Below are positions 1-7,194 of a stretch of DNA of 21,856 nt, in pieces. Source of the DNA: JAEYFP01 sp964566545 (GTDB lineage: Bacteria > Bacillota > Clostridia > Lachnospirales > Lachnospiraceae); the NCBI GenBank assembly GCA_964566545.1, contig CAZMIX010000041.1, forward strand, positions 1-21,856, written 5' to 3'. Position numbers and translations under genes: made by a program. The notes below the pieces were generated by a model. It was not told where the DNA came from, searched no databases, and saw nothing but the letters and a program-made list of their open reading frames with translations. Numbering within the stretch: position 1 is the stretch's first letter; every line of letters begins with the position of its first letter.

Positions 1-13
1 TCTTTCTTTTTTC

Positions 14-56
14 TGTTGTAAAAACAACATACTTACTGTCTAAATTTTAGTATACT
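14..56 (+). promoter_or_regulatory. Putative activator site and -10 element for the 4Fe-4S gene
   Basis: Bases 14-19 (TGTTGT) and 24-29 (ACAACA) form a 6-bp inverted repeat around a 4-base centre. A good -10 element, TATACT, lies at 51-56, but the hexamer 17 bp upstream (28-33, CATACT) is a poor -35. If transcription starts near base 63, the repeat is centred close to -41, where class II activators of the Crp/Fnr type bind. The repeat and the -10 are seen directly; the activator role is inferred from spacing. Confidence 0.4.
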
Positions 57-98
57 GTTTTCAGAAAGTCAAGGAAATGACGATGGGAGGAAGAAAAG

Positions 99-803
99 AT
101 GATCAGGAAAATTATAGAGATTAATGAAGAAGCTTGTAATGGCTGCGGCCTTTGTGCCAATGCCTGCCATGAGGGTGCTATTGGAATCATAGATGGGAAA
201 GCAAAACTGCTGCGGGATGACTATTGCGATGGTTTGGGGAACTGCCTGCCGGTTTGCCCCACCGGAGCGATTACATTTGTAGAGAGGGAAGCGGCGGATT
301 ATGACGAGGCCGCCGTTATGGAAAATCAAAAGAAGAAAATGCAGTCAGAGGGCACAGTGCTGCATCAAGGCTGCCCGGGAAGCCGTTCCCGCGTGCTGGA
401 GCGAGAGGTGAAGGTACGGCAGGATGAATTGCTGGTCTGCTCCGAACTTCGCCAGTGGCCGGTGCAGATTAAGCTTGCACCTGTTAATGCGCCTTATTTT
501 GAGAATGCCAACTTGCTAATTGCGGCGGACTGTACGGCATACGCATATGGCAGCTTCCATCAGGAATTCATGCGCGGCAAGATCACACTGATTGGCTGTC
601 CAAAGCTTGATGAGGGCGATTATAGCGAGAAGCTGACTGAAATCATCAAACAAAATCATATTAAGAGCTTAACGGTCGTACGGATGGAGGTTCCATGCTG
701 CGGCGGCATTGAGCATGCTGCGGTGACGGCTCTAAAAAACAGCGGCAAATTCATCCCGTGGCAGGTCGTGACGATTTCTACCGACGGTCAAAAATTATGT
801 TAA
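99..803 (+). CDS. 4Fe-4S dicluster ferredoxin-domain protein
   Basis: The product has 234 residues. The N-terminal 60 form a two-cluster ferredoxin domain: C13-x2-C16-x2-C19-x3-C23, then C43-x5-C49-x3-C53-P. The second motif has the CDGLGNC form typical of a clostridial family of small iron-sulfur proteins. The remaining ~170 residues carry further cysteines in the contexts LLVCSE, AADCTA, IGCPK and VPCCGG, which could bind another cofactor or act in redox. The protein is soluble, with no signal peptide or membrane helix. A GGAGG-type ribosome-binding site (GGGAGGAAG) precedes the ATG. The gene is monocistronic, with its own promoter and terminator. In related genomes, from memory, such genes often sit beside a Crp/Fnr regulator or hybrid-cluster protein, suggesting redox or nitrosative-stress electron transfer. 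The exact partner is unknown. Family assignment is firm; role is inference. Confidence 0.85.
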   Translation: MIRKIIEINEEACNGCGLCANACHEGAIGIIDGKAKLLRDDYCDGLGNCLPVCPTGAITFVEREAADYDEAAVMENQKKKMQSEGTVLHQGCPGSRSRVLEREVKVRQDELLVCSELRQWPVQIKLAPVNAPYFENANLLIAADCTAYAYGSFHQEFMRGKITLIGCPKLDEGDYSEKLTEIIKQNHIKSLTVVRMEVPCCGGIEHAAVTALKNSGKFIPWQVVTISTDGQKLC

Positions 804-833
804 GAACAAAAAACTGAACTTATTTTATCAAAG

Positions 834-865
834 ACGCGTGCATGAATGATTATGCATGCGTTTTT
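834..865 (+). terminator. Rho-independent terminator after the 4Fe-4S gene
   Basis: A 10-bp stem (834-843 with 852-861, one G-U pair) encloses an 8-base loop and runs into five T's at 861-865. It starts 31 bases after the stop codon of the upstream gene. Confidence 0.8.
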
Positions 866-1034
866 GATGTTGTAATGGCTGATAATATTATAATTGTCAC
901 ACAAATTATATATAATATTGTTAAATACACCAGACATATCAGGATGTTATTTTGAAAAATAACCGCGAATAAAAATAATGAAATTTAGCATTTTTGCAAA
1001 GGAGGAAGCGTCCTGATGAAAAAGAATCTTTTTA

Positions 1035-1290
1035 AACGAGCAGCTGTTGTTAAAATGCGGTATGCTCTTAATGGATATCCGTATGCCGGTTTTAGATGGA
1101 ATGGAAGCGGTAAAGGCCATGCGCACACTGGACCGGTCTGATGCGAAGAGTGTTCCGATCATCGCATGACGGCAAACGGATTCGACGAGGACATGCAGTC
1201 GTGTTTTAACCTCGGGTTTGACGCTTATTTGACAAAGCCGGTCGGAGCAAGCCGGCTGTACCAGACGTTGGAGGAGTTTTTTTATAGGAA
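1035..1290 (+). pseudogene. Frameshifted receiver (REC) domain remnant
   Basis: Read in two frames, this stretch encodes the C-terminal two thirds of a response-regulator receiver domain. The first frame (to about 1166) contains the phosphoacceptor loop MDIRMPVLDGMEAV, with the Asp codon at 1074. The second frame begins at 1166 and contains the switch segment, the F-D-AYLTKPV motif with its conserved Lys, and the last helix LYQTLEEFF. At the join, GCATGACG would read through as A-M-T if one A were restored, so a single-base deletion explains the break. The N-terminal acidic pocket is missing. A Shine-Dalgarno-like AGGAGG lies at about 1000, but the ATG at 1016 is in a different frame and ends at 1141. 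The KPV-helix ending resembles the C-terminal REC of hybrid sensor kinases, so this is probably the tail of a deleted hybrid kinase. The rest of 866-1322 shows no other gene. Confidence 0.75.
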
Positions 1291-1322
1291 TTTTCATTTC
1301 ATCCATTTTTTAAAATATAGGA

Positions 1323-1382
1323 TTGACAATATAGAAAAATTGGGTATAATGGAAATAACAAATATACCCCCATGGGGTATAT
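1323..1382 (+). promoter_or_regulatory. copA promoter with CsoR-type operator
   Basis: A consensus -35 TTGACA (1323-1328) and consensus -10 TATAAT (1345-1350) are separated by 16 bp. From 12 bases downstream of the -10 there is a perfect inverted repeat: arm ATATACCCC (1362-1370), centre CAT, arm GGGGTATAT (1374-1382). The TACCCC...GGGGTA pattern is the classical binding site of CsoR-family copper repressors, whose gene lies third in this region (3714-4016). The site covers the expected start of transcription, so binding would block initiation until copper releases the repressor. Confidence 0.88.
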
Positions 1383-1412
1383 TGAAAATCCGGCTGTGAA
1401 GGAGATGGGCAT

Positions 1413-3692
1413 ATGATTACGAAGCAATTTGATATATCCGGAATGAGCTGTGCCGCGTGCTCCAGTGCGGTGGAGCGGGTGACGGCGAAACTCACGGGCG
1501 TACAGGAGAGCGCAGTGAATTTAACGACGGGCATCTTGACGATCACATATGAGGAAGGAACACTTTCTGACGAGGAAATTATCAAAAAAGTGGAGAGGGC
1601 CGGTTTTGGGGCGACGCTGCATTTTGACAGGAATAAGCAGGAGAGAAGAGAGGAGGAAAAACTGTTTGCGACGGAGGTCGACAAGACCAGGAGACAGCTT
1701 GCGGCGAATGCGATTTTGGCAATTTTGCTGCTGTACATTTCGATGGGGCATATGCTGCCGTTTCCGTTGCCCTTGCCGCAAACTATCGATATGCACCACA
1801 ATCCGTTTAACTTCGCGCTGGTGCAGCTTATTTTGACGACAATTATTCTTTTTAACGGCAGGCGGTTTTATATTTCGGGTTTTCAAAACCTGTTTAAGGG
1901 TCATCCGAATATGGACTCGCTTGTCGCGCTCGGCACGGGAAGCGCTTATATTTACAGCCTTGTCATGACCGTCTCAATTTTGCGGGATGCAAAGCATGTG
2001 CATCATCTTTATTATGAATCGGCGGCGATCGTTGTGACGCTCGTCATGGTCGGAAAATATATGGAGGGACGCAGCAAAAACAAGACGTCTGAAGCGATTC
2101 GCAAGTTGATGGAGTTGGCACCGGATACGGCGGTGCTCATTGAGGGAAGCGAGCAGCGGGAGGTGCCGGTCGAGCAGGTAAAAAAGGGTAATGTAATTTT
2201 AATTAAGCCCGGCAGCAGGATACCGCTTGACGGTGTGATCCTGACCGGCGGGACCACTGTGGATGAATCGATGCTGACCGGTGAAAGTATTCCCGTGGAA
2301 AAGGCGGTGGGCAGCGAATTGATCGGCGGAAGCGTCAACTATCAGGGCGCAGTGACGCTTAAGGTGATACGAATTGGCTCCGAGACGACGCTTGCCAAAA
2401 TTGTGAAGTTGATGGAGGACGCGCAGGGTAAGAAGGCGCCGATTTCTAAGCTGGCCGACACGGTTGCCGGATACTTTGTCCCAGCGGTTATGGTCATCGC
2501 AGTGCTTGCGGCAATTGTTTGGGCTATGCTCGGGCATGATCTCGCATTTGTGCTGACGATTTTTGTATCGGTGCTTGTCATCGCGTGTCCATGTGCGCTC
2601 GGCCTTGCGACGCCGACCGCCATCATGGTAGGAACGGGAGTGGGTGCAGGGAGCGGTATTCTGATTAAGAGCGGAGAAGCGCTTGAGATCGCGCACAAAG
2701 CGGAAGTTGTCGTACTCGATAAGACCGGCACGATCACCGAAGGAAAGCCGGCGGTGATGGAGCTGATTTTGGAAACGGGAAGGTTTGATATCCAGGAAAA
2801 TACGCAGCTTGATGAAGCCGGACAGGAACTCCTTACGCTGACGGCTTCGTGCGAACAGGTTTCCGAGCATCCGCTCGGGCAGGCGATCGTGGAAGCGGCA
2901 AGACGGTACGGTCTTACATTGCGGCCGGTGGAAAGATTCCAGAGTATCACGGGTCAGGGAATTGAAGCATGGATCGGCGGGACATGCTACTATGTAGGAA
3001 ACCGGAAGCTCTGTGAGGAGAAGGGGCTTGCGCTCGATAGCTATGAAGCTTATGCTGAGGGGCTTGCCAAAAAGGGCCAGACACCGATGTATATCGCTCA
3101 AAAAGAGCAGGGCGTTATCGCACTGATTAGTGTGGCGGATCCGGTCAAGGAAACGAGCAAAGACGCTATTTCAAAAATACAGGAGCTTGGGATGCAGGTT
3201 TATATGCTGACAGGCGATAATGCGCTGACGGCGGAATATATCGGTAGTAAAGTCGGTGTGGATCAGGTCATATCCGAGGTGCTTCCGCAGGATAAAACAT
3301 CTGTTGTGGAAGGATTGCAGAAAGAAGGCAAGTGCGTTATGATGGTCGGCGACGGCATCAACGATGCCCCTGCGCTTGTACAGGCTGATATCGGTGTGGC
3401 AATTGGAAATGGCAGCGACATTGCGATTGACTCGGGCGATATGGTTTTGATGAAATCGGATTTGACGGACGTTTATAAGGCGATCAAGCTGAGCAAAGCG
3501 ACGATTCGCAACATTAAGCAGAATCTGTTCTGGGCCTTTTTCTATAATGCATGCGGGATTCCGCTTGCAGCAGGCTTATTCTATGCAATCAATGGTTCTC
3601 TTCTAAGTCCGGTATTCGCGGGTCTTGCCATGTCACTAAGCTCCGTGACCGTAGTTGGAAACGCACTGCGTCTGAGAGGGCTAAAACTATAG
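1413..3692 (+). CDS. copA: Copper-exporting P1B-1-type ATPase
   Basis: The product has 759 residues and exports Cu(I) across the cytoplasmic membrane using ATP. It has one N-terminal heavy-metal-binding domain (GMSCAACS, C13 and C16), then eight expected membrane helices. P-type landmarks are the actuator loop TGES (E291), the transmembrane metal site CPC (C392/C394), the phosphorylation site DKTGT (D436), the nucleotide-domain HP (H486-P487) and the hinge GDGINDAP (646-653). The last two helices carry FYN and MSLSS, the extra metal-site residues specific to Cu(I) pumps rather than Zn or Cd pumps. Length fits single-HMA CopA proteins of Firmicutes. AAGGAG at 1399-1404 precedes the ATG by 8 bases. 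It heads an operon with csoR and copZ and is controlled by the palindrome at 1362-1382. No frameshift or missing catalytic residue was seen. Confidence 0.97.
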   Translation: MITKQFDISGMSCAACSSAVERVTAKLTGVQESAVNLTTGILTITYEEGTLSDEEIIKKVERAGFGATLHFDRNKQERREEEKLFATEVDKTRRQLAANAILAILLLYISMGHMLPFPLPLPQTIDMHHNPFNFALVQLILTTIILFNGRRFYISGFQNLFKGHPNMDSLVALGTGSAYIYSLVMTVSILRDAKHVHHLYYESAAIVVTLVMVGKYMEGRSKNKTSEAIRKLMELAPDTAVLIEGSEQREVPVEQVKKGNVILIKPGSRIPLDGVILTGGTTVDESMLTGESIPVEKAVGSELIGGSVNYQGAVTLKVIRIGSETTLAKIVKLMEDAQGKKAPISKLADTVAGYFVPAVMVIAVLAAIVWAMLGHDLAFVLTIFVSVLVIACPCALGLATPTAIMVGTGVGAGSGILIKSGEALEIAHKAEVVVLDKTGTITEGKPAVMELILETGRFDIQENTQLDEAGQELLTLTASCEQVSEHPLGQAIVEAARRYGLTLRPVERFQSITGQGIEAWIGGTCYYVGNRKLCEEKGLALDSYEAYAEGLAKKGQTPMYIAQKEQGVIALISVADPVKETSKDAISKIQELGMQVYMLTGDNALTAEYIGSKVGVDQVISEVLPQDKTSVVEGLQKEGKCVMMVGDGINDAPALVQADIGVAIGNGSDIAIDSGDMVLMKSDLTDVYKAIKLSKATIRNIKQNLFWAFFYNACGIPLAAGLFYAINGSLLSPVFAGLAMSLSSVTVVGNALRLRGLKL

Positions 3693-3713
3693 GGAAAGGG
3701 TCATAGGATATTT

Positions 3714-4016
3714 ATGGAAGAGAAGGAGTGCTGCTGTGCACGTACAAAGCACAGAGAAGAAAAGGAAAATAAGGATTTAATCACGAGGCTCAATCGGATT
3801 GAGGGACAGGTGCGGGGTATCCGTAAGATGGTTGAAGAGGAACGCTACTGCGTCGATATTCTCACGCAGGTTGCGGCGGTGCAGGCGGCGCTGAACGCCT
3901 TTAACAAAAAGCTTTTGAACAGTCACATTCATTCTTGTGTTGTGGAGGATATTAGGCAGAATAAGCAAGGCGCAGTCGATGAGCTTTGCGAAACGATCCA
4001 GAAGCTGATGAAATAA
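3714..4016 (+). CDS. csoR: CsoR-family copper-sensing repressor
   Basis: The product has 100 residues and belongs to the CsoR/RcnR (DUF156) all-helical repressors. The core begins LITRLNRIEGQVRGI, the family signature. The Cu(I)-binding triad is intact: C46, H71 and C75, with spacings of 25 and 4 that match the well-studied mycobacterial CsoR (C36, H61, C65). This separates it from the formaldehyde and persulfide sensors of the family. The N-terminus has an extra cysteine run (C6-C7-C8) of unknown use. The gene starts 21 bases after copA with AGGA 5 bases before the ATG, so it is cotranscribed and likely autoregulated through the operator in front of copA. Confidence 0.95.
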   Translation: MEEKECCCARTKHREEKENKDLITRLNRIEGQVRGIRKMVEEERYCVDILTQVAAVQAALNAFNKKLLNSHIHSCVVEDIRQNKQGAVDELCETIQKLMK

Positions 4017-4038
4017 CATATAACAGGAGGAAATTATC

Positions 4039-4233
4039 ATGACAACCATTCAAGTACCGGATATGCACTGTGACAAGTGTGTTGAGAGAATTACAAAGCT
4101 GCTTACGGAGGATGGACTGGATTTTTCGGTCAGCCTTACGGAAAAGTCAGTTACAATCAACGGCTGCGAACATTGCGTTCAAACAGCCGTTGAGGATTTA
4201 CAGGATCTAGGATTTAATCCGGAAGTAAAATAA
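4039..4233 (+). CDS. copZ: CopZ-like copper chaperone (HMA domain)
   Basis: The product has 64 residues and is a single heavy-metal-associated domain that would carry Cu(I) to CopA. The metal loop is M9-H-C11-D-K-C14, followed by the family's beta-alpha-beta-beta-alpha-beta pattern and the terminal LGFNPEV strand. A second cysteine pair, G-C43-E-H-C46, replaces the usual charged residues before helix 2, so the protein has two potential Cu(I) sites. The ATG follows AGGAGG (4025-4030) by 8 bases and lies 22 bases after csoR. It is the last gene of the copper operon. No clear terminator separates it from the convergent gene 8 bases further on. Confidence 0.92.
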   Translation: MTTIQVPDMHCDKCVERITKLLTEDGLDFSVSLTEKSVTINGCEHCVQTAVEDLQDLGFNPEVK

Positions 4234-4241
4234 CAAAAGCA

Positions 4242-4892
4242 TCAGCCCGTAAGATTCTGCTTAAGCATATCCTCTTCCATTTTTTCGAGACCCTGTGCAT
4301 AAAGCAGAAGCATATTTCGGGTCTCATCGGTGACCTCAATATTATGTCCGTTTTTATAGCAGATGCGGTGTTCCATGCTTGCCCACAAATCCATCGACAG
4401 CGTGCGGATTTGGATTTCGACAGGGTAATACTCTGTCTCTTCGAGGGAAAACACAGGAATACCGAGCACGATATGGTAGCTTCGATACCCGTTTTTCTTT
4501 GGGCATTTCACATAGTCGCATTCCTTGATAACGATCAGGTCTCCCTGCTTTTTAATGGCGGAAACGACATTATAAATATCCTGCTCAAAGTAGCAGATCA
4601 CACGGATTCCCGCGATGTCGGTCAGGGAATCCTTTGCACTTTCTTTGGAAATCGTCCGGCTCTTATTGATGAGCTTTTTTATGATACTCTTTTTTGATTT
4701 TATCCTGTTCTGAATATTATGTATCGGGTAGTCGATGCTGCGGCTCCTGTATTCTTCGTTCAGGCTGTTCAGCCTGAGCTTGATCACGCTCAGCGCTTCC
4801 CCGTAAGGCTTGATCAGTTCATCATACTCCTCCTGAGAAATGGAATTCGTATCAAAGTCAAGCTCCAGCTCATTTTCCTCTTCATTTAACAA
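4242..4892 (-). CDS. relQ: Small alarmone synthetase (RelQ/YjbM-type (p)ppGpp synthetase)
   Basis: With the TTG start at 4892 the product has 216 residues, matching RelQ/YjbM-type enzymes of about 210-220. It transfers pyrophosphate from ATP to GDP or GTP. RelA/SpoT synthetase motifs are present: DIAGIRVI (92-99), NGYRSYH (134-140) and VEIQIRT (158-164, catalytic Glu 159), followed by WASMEHRI. There is no HD hydrolase, TGS or ACT domain. A longer ATG start at 4952 (20 more residues) is possible but has no ribosome-binding site and coincides with the predicted transcription start. The TTG follows GGGAGG by about 10 bases. The gene converges on copZ with an 8-base gap. RelQ versus the related RelP is judged by overall resemblance, so the symbol is less certain than the family. 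Confidence 0.88.
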   Translation of the reverse strand: MLNEEENELELDFDTNSISQEEYDELIKPYGEALSVIKLRLNSLNEEYRSRSIDYPIHNIQNRIKSKKSIIKKLINKSRTISKESAKDSLTDIAGIRVICYFEQDIYNVVSAIKKQGDLIVIKECDYVKCPKKNGYRSYHIVLGIPVFSLEETEYYPVEIQIRTLSMDLWASMEHRICYKNGHNIEVTDETRNMLLLYAQGLEKMEEDMLKQNLTG

Positions 4893-4957
4893 TTGTAAAG
4901 TACCTCCCAAACGTTGTATCGCCACCCGAAAGTCGTGTCTTTCACATGGCATCTTTT

Positions 4958-4985
4958 ATTTTACTGTAAATATGTGAAAAAACAA
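4958..4985 (-). promoter_or_regulatory. Putative promoter of the alarmone synthetase gene
   Basis: On the minus strand, -35 TTGTTT (4985-4980) and -10 TAAAAT (4963-4958) are 16 bp apart. They place the transcription start near 4951, leaving a leader of about 60 bases before the TTG start. Confidence 0.45.
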
Positions 4986-5290
4986 TGGCAAAAAGATGAA
5001 TTTAATAATTGTTCATAAAAGTTCATAAAAATTTTTTGAAAAAATAAGAAATTCCTAAAGAATTCCACGTCGCATCTTTGGAGACTCAGATGATTGCCGC
5101 TTAAATTTGAATAAGCGCTAAATCAGAATAAAAAGAAAATTGACAAGATAAAAATGATATCCTACACTAAGGTTAAATTAGATTTATGATACTTATTTTA
5201 AAATGTAGGAAAAAAGAATATGTGGCTAAGGCGATGGCGTATTCTGAAAAACTTCGGTTTTTACGAGCGATATTGGAAGGGGGAAAGACT
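4986..5290 (+). promoter_or_regulatory. Intergenic region with promoter of the serine hydrolase gene
   Basis: No gene is seen in this A+T-rich stretch. It holds a tandem 10-bp duplication of GTTCATAAAA (5011-5020, 5021-5030) and a 6-bp inverted repeat, CGCTTA/TAAGCG (5098-5103 with 5112-5117). A promoter follows: -35 TTGACA (5140-5145), 17-bp spacer, -10-like TACACT (5163-5168). An in-frame ATG at 5186 could extend the downstream protein by 35 residues but has no ribosome-binding site. Confidence 0.5.
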
Positions 5291-6361
5291 ATGGAAGCAT
5301 ATATTGGGCAAATATGTGACGAATGGGCGCTAAAGCATAATTTCAGCGGTGTTTGTATGCTTCAGATCGAGGGAAAAAGCGTATTTGCAAAGGCTTACGG
5401 ATATGCAAACCGCGCATTTAAAATACCGAATGAGATCGATACAAGATTTGATACGGCGTCTATTACGAAAATTTTCACAGCCGCCGCGGTATTACAGCTT
5501 ATCGAACAAAAGCAGCTTCATTTTGAGGATAGAATAACGGAGTTGATCGATTTATCCGGTACTGAAATCCCCTGTAATGTGACAGTTGAACAACTATTAA
5601 ACCACACATCCGGAATTGCGGATGACGCGGACGAGGAGGCAGGAGAGGATTATTCGGCTTTATTTATGGACAGTCCGAATTATGCGATTCGTGAATGCAG
5701 GGATTTTTTAAAAAATTTTGCATATAAACGCCCGAATTTTAAAGCGGGAACGAATGTAAGATACTGTAACTGCTCCTTTGTTTTGCTGGGACTGGTAATA
5801 GAAAAAGTGACGGGATCGAATTATCGGGATTATATCGCATCTAACGTTTTTAACAGGGCCGGCATGAATAATTCCGGCTTTTTTTCGATGGATGGAGTGA
5901 ACGGGAATACCGCCGAAGGATATCAAAGCATTACGGACAGCCACGGCAGCGTTGTGGGCTATAAGAAGAATATCTATAGCTATCCGCCTGTCGGTACGCC
6001 CGATGGCGGAGCATACACGACTGCCGGAGATCTCAATCAATTCTTGGCCGCCATCAAAAACCACCGGCTGTTAAATGAAGAGTTTTCCAATATTCTACTG
6101 CAGCCTCACTGCGATTTTTCTCATCCTGCGGAAGCGTATGGAATTCCCGGCCTGTACAAAAAGAATGGGTATGCGTTTGAATTTCTGATGCAGGAAGGAA
6201 GAGAGCAGCCGCTCTGTATCTATAAGGACGGCCAAAATGCCGGCGTATCCGCAAAATTTTCATATTATCCCGAAAAAGACATCAGCCTGGTGCTGTTATC
6301 GAACCAGGACTGCGATGTCTGGGAGATGACGAAAAGGATTCAGAGAAAATTTTCAGATTGA
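5291..6361 (+). CDS. Serine hydrolase, class-C beta-lactamase/PBP4* family
   Basis: The product has 356 residues in the serine beta-lactamase-like superfamily (PF00144). S57-I-T-K60 is the nucleophile/general-base SxxK motif, LLNHTSG (102-108) is a family hallmark, and Y158-C-N160 is the YxN motif. The C-terminal KTG-equivalent strand is degenerate (GQNAGVS), as in many esterase or peptidase members that are not beta-lactamases. There is no signal peptide with this start, so it is probably cytoplasmic or non-classically exported. The substrate cannot be told. The start is set by GGAAGGGGG (5275-5283), 7 bases before the ATG. It is transcribed alone from the promoter at 5140-5168. Confidence 0.85.
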   Translation: MEAYIGQICDEWALKHNFSGVCMLQIEGKSVFAKAYGYANRAFKIPNEIDTRFDTASITKIFTAAAVLQLIEQKQLHFEDRITELIDLSGTEIPCNVTVEQLLNHTSGIADDADEEAGEDYSALFMDSPNYAIRECRDFLKNFAYKRPNFKAGTNVRYCNCSFVLLGLVIEKVTGSNYRDYIASNVFNRAGMNNSGFFSMDGVNGNTAEGYQSITDSHGSVVGYKKNIYSYPPVGTPDGGAYTTAGDLNQFLAAIKNHRLLNEEFSNILLQPHCDFSHPAEAYGIPGLYKKNGYAFEFLMQEGREQPLCIYKDGQNAGVSAKFSYYPEKDISLVLLSNQDCDVWEMTKRIQRKFSD

Positions 6362-6399
6362 GTCCCCTCCAAATCCCTCTTTTTCAACTCATTACCATA

Positions 6400-6422
6400 T
6401 GGAAGCGGCCTTCCACCTTTTC
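6400..6422 (+). terminator. Weak hairpin terminator candidate
   Basis: A 6-bp perfect stem, TGGAAG/CTTCCA, with a CGGC tetraloop is followed by CCTTTTC. It lies 39 bases after the serine hydrolase stop. The T-run is short, so termination may be inefficient. Confidence 0.35.
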
Positions 6423-6455
6423 AGATAACAATCAGGGCATAGACAACAATCCCTA

Positions 6456-6483
6456 TTGTTATTTTTCCATGCCTTGTTATAAT
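6456..6483 (+). promoter_or_regulatory. Promoter of thiN
   Basis: -35 TTGTTA (6456-6461) and a consensus -10 TATAAT (6478-6483) are spaced by 16 bp. The -35 overlaps the right arm of a small AACAAT/ATTGTT inverted repeat (6445-6450 with 6455-6460). No thiamine riboswitch was recognised in the short leader. Confidence 0.55.
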
Positions 6484-6537
6484 TAATTCATTGATAGAAT
6501 GAATTCAGCGTCATACATCTTAAAGGAGAGCTTTTCT

Positions 6538-7194
6538 ATGAGTACTCAGTCAATCTGTTATCTATTCGGCGCCGGAGAAAGCCATGGGCAGCCACAGACT
6601 AAATCCCCCGGTGACTTCGTGATTGCCGCGGACGGCGGCCTGACCTATGCAAAAAGGTGCGGAATAACTCCAGATCTTGTTGTGGGTGATTTTGACTCGC
6701 TTAAGGAGCCGCCGGATGACGGCCTGAACATCGTGACGCTGCCGCAGGAAAAGGACGATACGGATATGGCGGCAGCCCTGAGCGAAGGATGGCGGCGCGG
6801 CTTTCGTATTTTTCACATCTACGGCGGCACGGGAGGCCGTCTTGACCATACCCTCGCAAACATTCAGTGCGTGGCGGAGCTTGCCCGTCGGGGCGCGCGC
6901 GGATATTTATTTGACAAGGACGCTGTGATCACCGCCATTTGGAACTGTGGCATCACGTTTCCAGCCGACGCCCGTGGGACGATTTCCGTTTTCGCCCACT
7001 CTAAGACTGCCGTAGGCGTATACGAGCAGGGATTGAAATACTCCCTCGCCGACGCGACGCTATGCAACACCCGTCCCATCGGCATCAGCAACGAGTTCAC
7101 AGGCGAACCCAGCAGTATCTCGGTGAGAGAGGGGACGCTGGTGATCATCTATCCTTACGTGCCGACGCAGGTGACGAGATTGAAAAGGCAGTAA
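6538..7194 (+). CDS. thiN: Thiamine pyrophosphokinase
   Basis: The product has 218 residues and converts thiamine and ATP to thiamine diphosphate plus AMP in the cytoplasm. Family motifs in order are AADGG (30-34), GDFDS (50-54), KDDTD (72-76), GGTGGRLDH (96-104) and near the end NEFTG, forming the nucleotide and thiamine pockets. The start is the ATG after AAAGGAGAG (about 6521-6529); an ATG 39 bases upstream lacks a ribosome-binding site. The gene body is visibly G+C-rich. The last ~11 residues after IIYPY, where such proteins usually end, are encoded by A+T-rich DNA that belongs in another frame to a mobile-element remnant. The native 3' end was therefore probably replaced without harming the core. 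Confidence 0.93.
   Translation: MSTQSICYLFGAGESHGQPQTKSPGDFVIAADGGLTYAKRCGITPDLVVGDFDSLKEPPDDGLNIVTLPQEKDDTDMAAALSEGWRRGFRIFHIYGGTGGRLDHTLANIQCVAELARRGARGYLFDKDAVITAIWNCGITFPADARGTISVFAHSKTAVGVYEQGLKYSLADATLCNTRPIGISNEFTGEPSSISVREGTLVIIYPYVPTQVTRLKRQ

Noticed and set aside
1016..1141. Short frame starting after AGGAGG ahead of the receiver remnant
   Set aside because: It reads the receiver domain in the wrong frame and encodes nothing recognisable.
2199..3101. Long open frame on the minus strand inside copA
   Set aside because: It is a 300-codon antisense frame fully inside a clear P-type ATPase gene, with arginine- and histidine-rich, low-complexity translation and no family resemblance.
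5011..5030. Tandem duplication of a 10-bp unit
   Set aside because: Only two copies in A+T-rich DNA; too short to call a functional repeat or CRISPR-like structure.
5186..5290. N-terminal extension of the serine hydrolase from ATG 5186
   Set aside because: There is no ribosome-binding site at 5186 and the ATG is very close to the predicted transcription start. ATG 5291 has a good site and gives the usual family N-terminus.
6484..6537. TPP riboswitch in front of thiN
   Set aside because: The leader is about 50 bases and lacks the conserved CUGAGA and thi-box segments.
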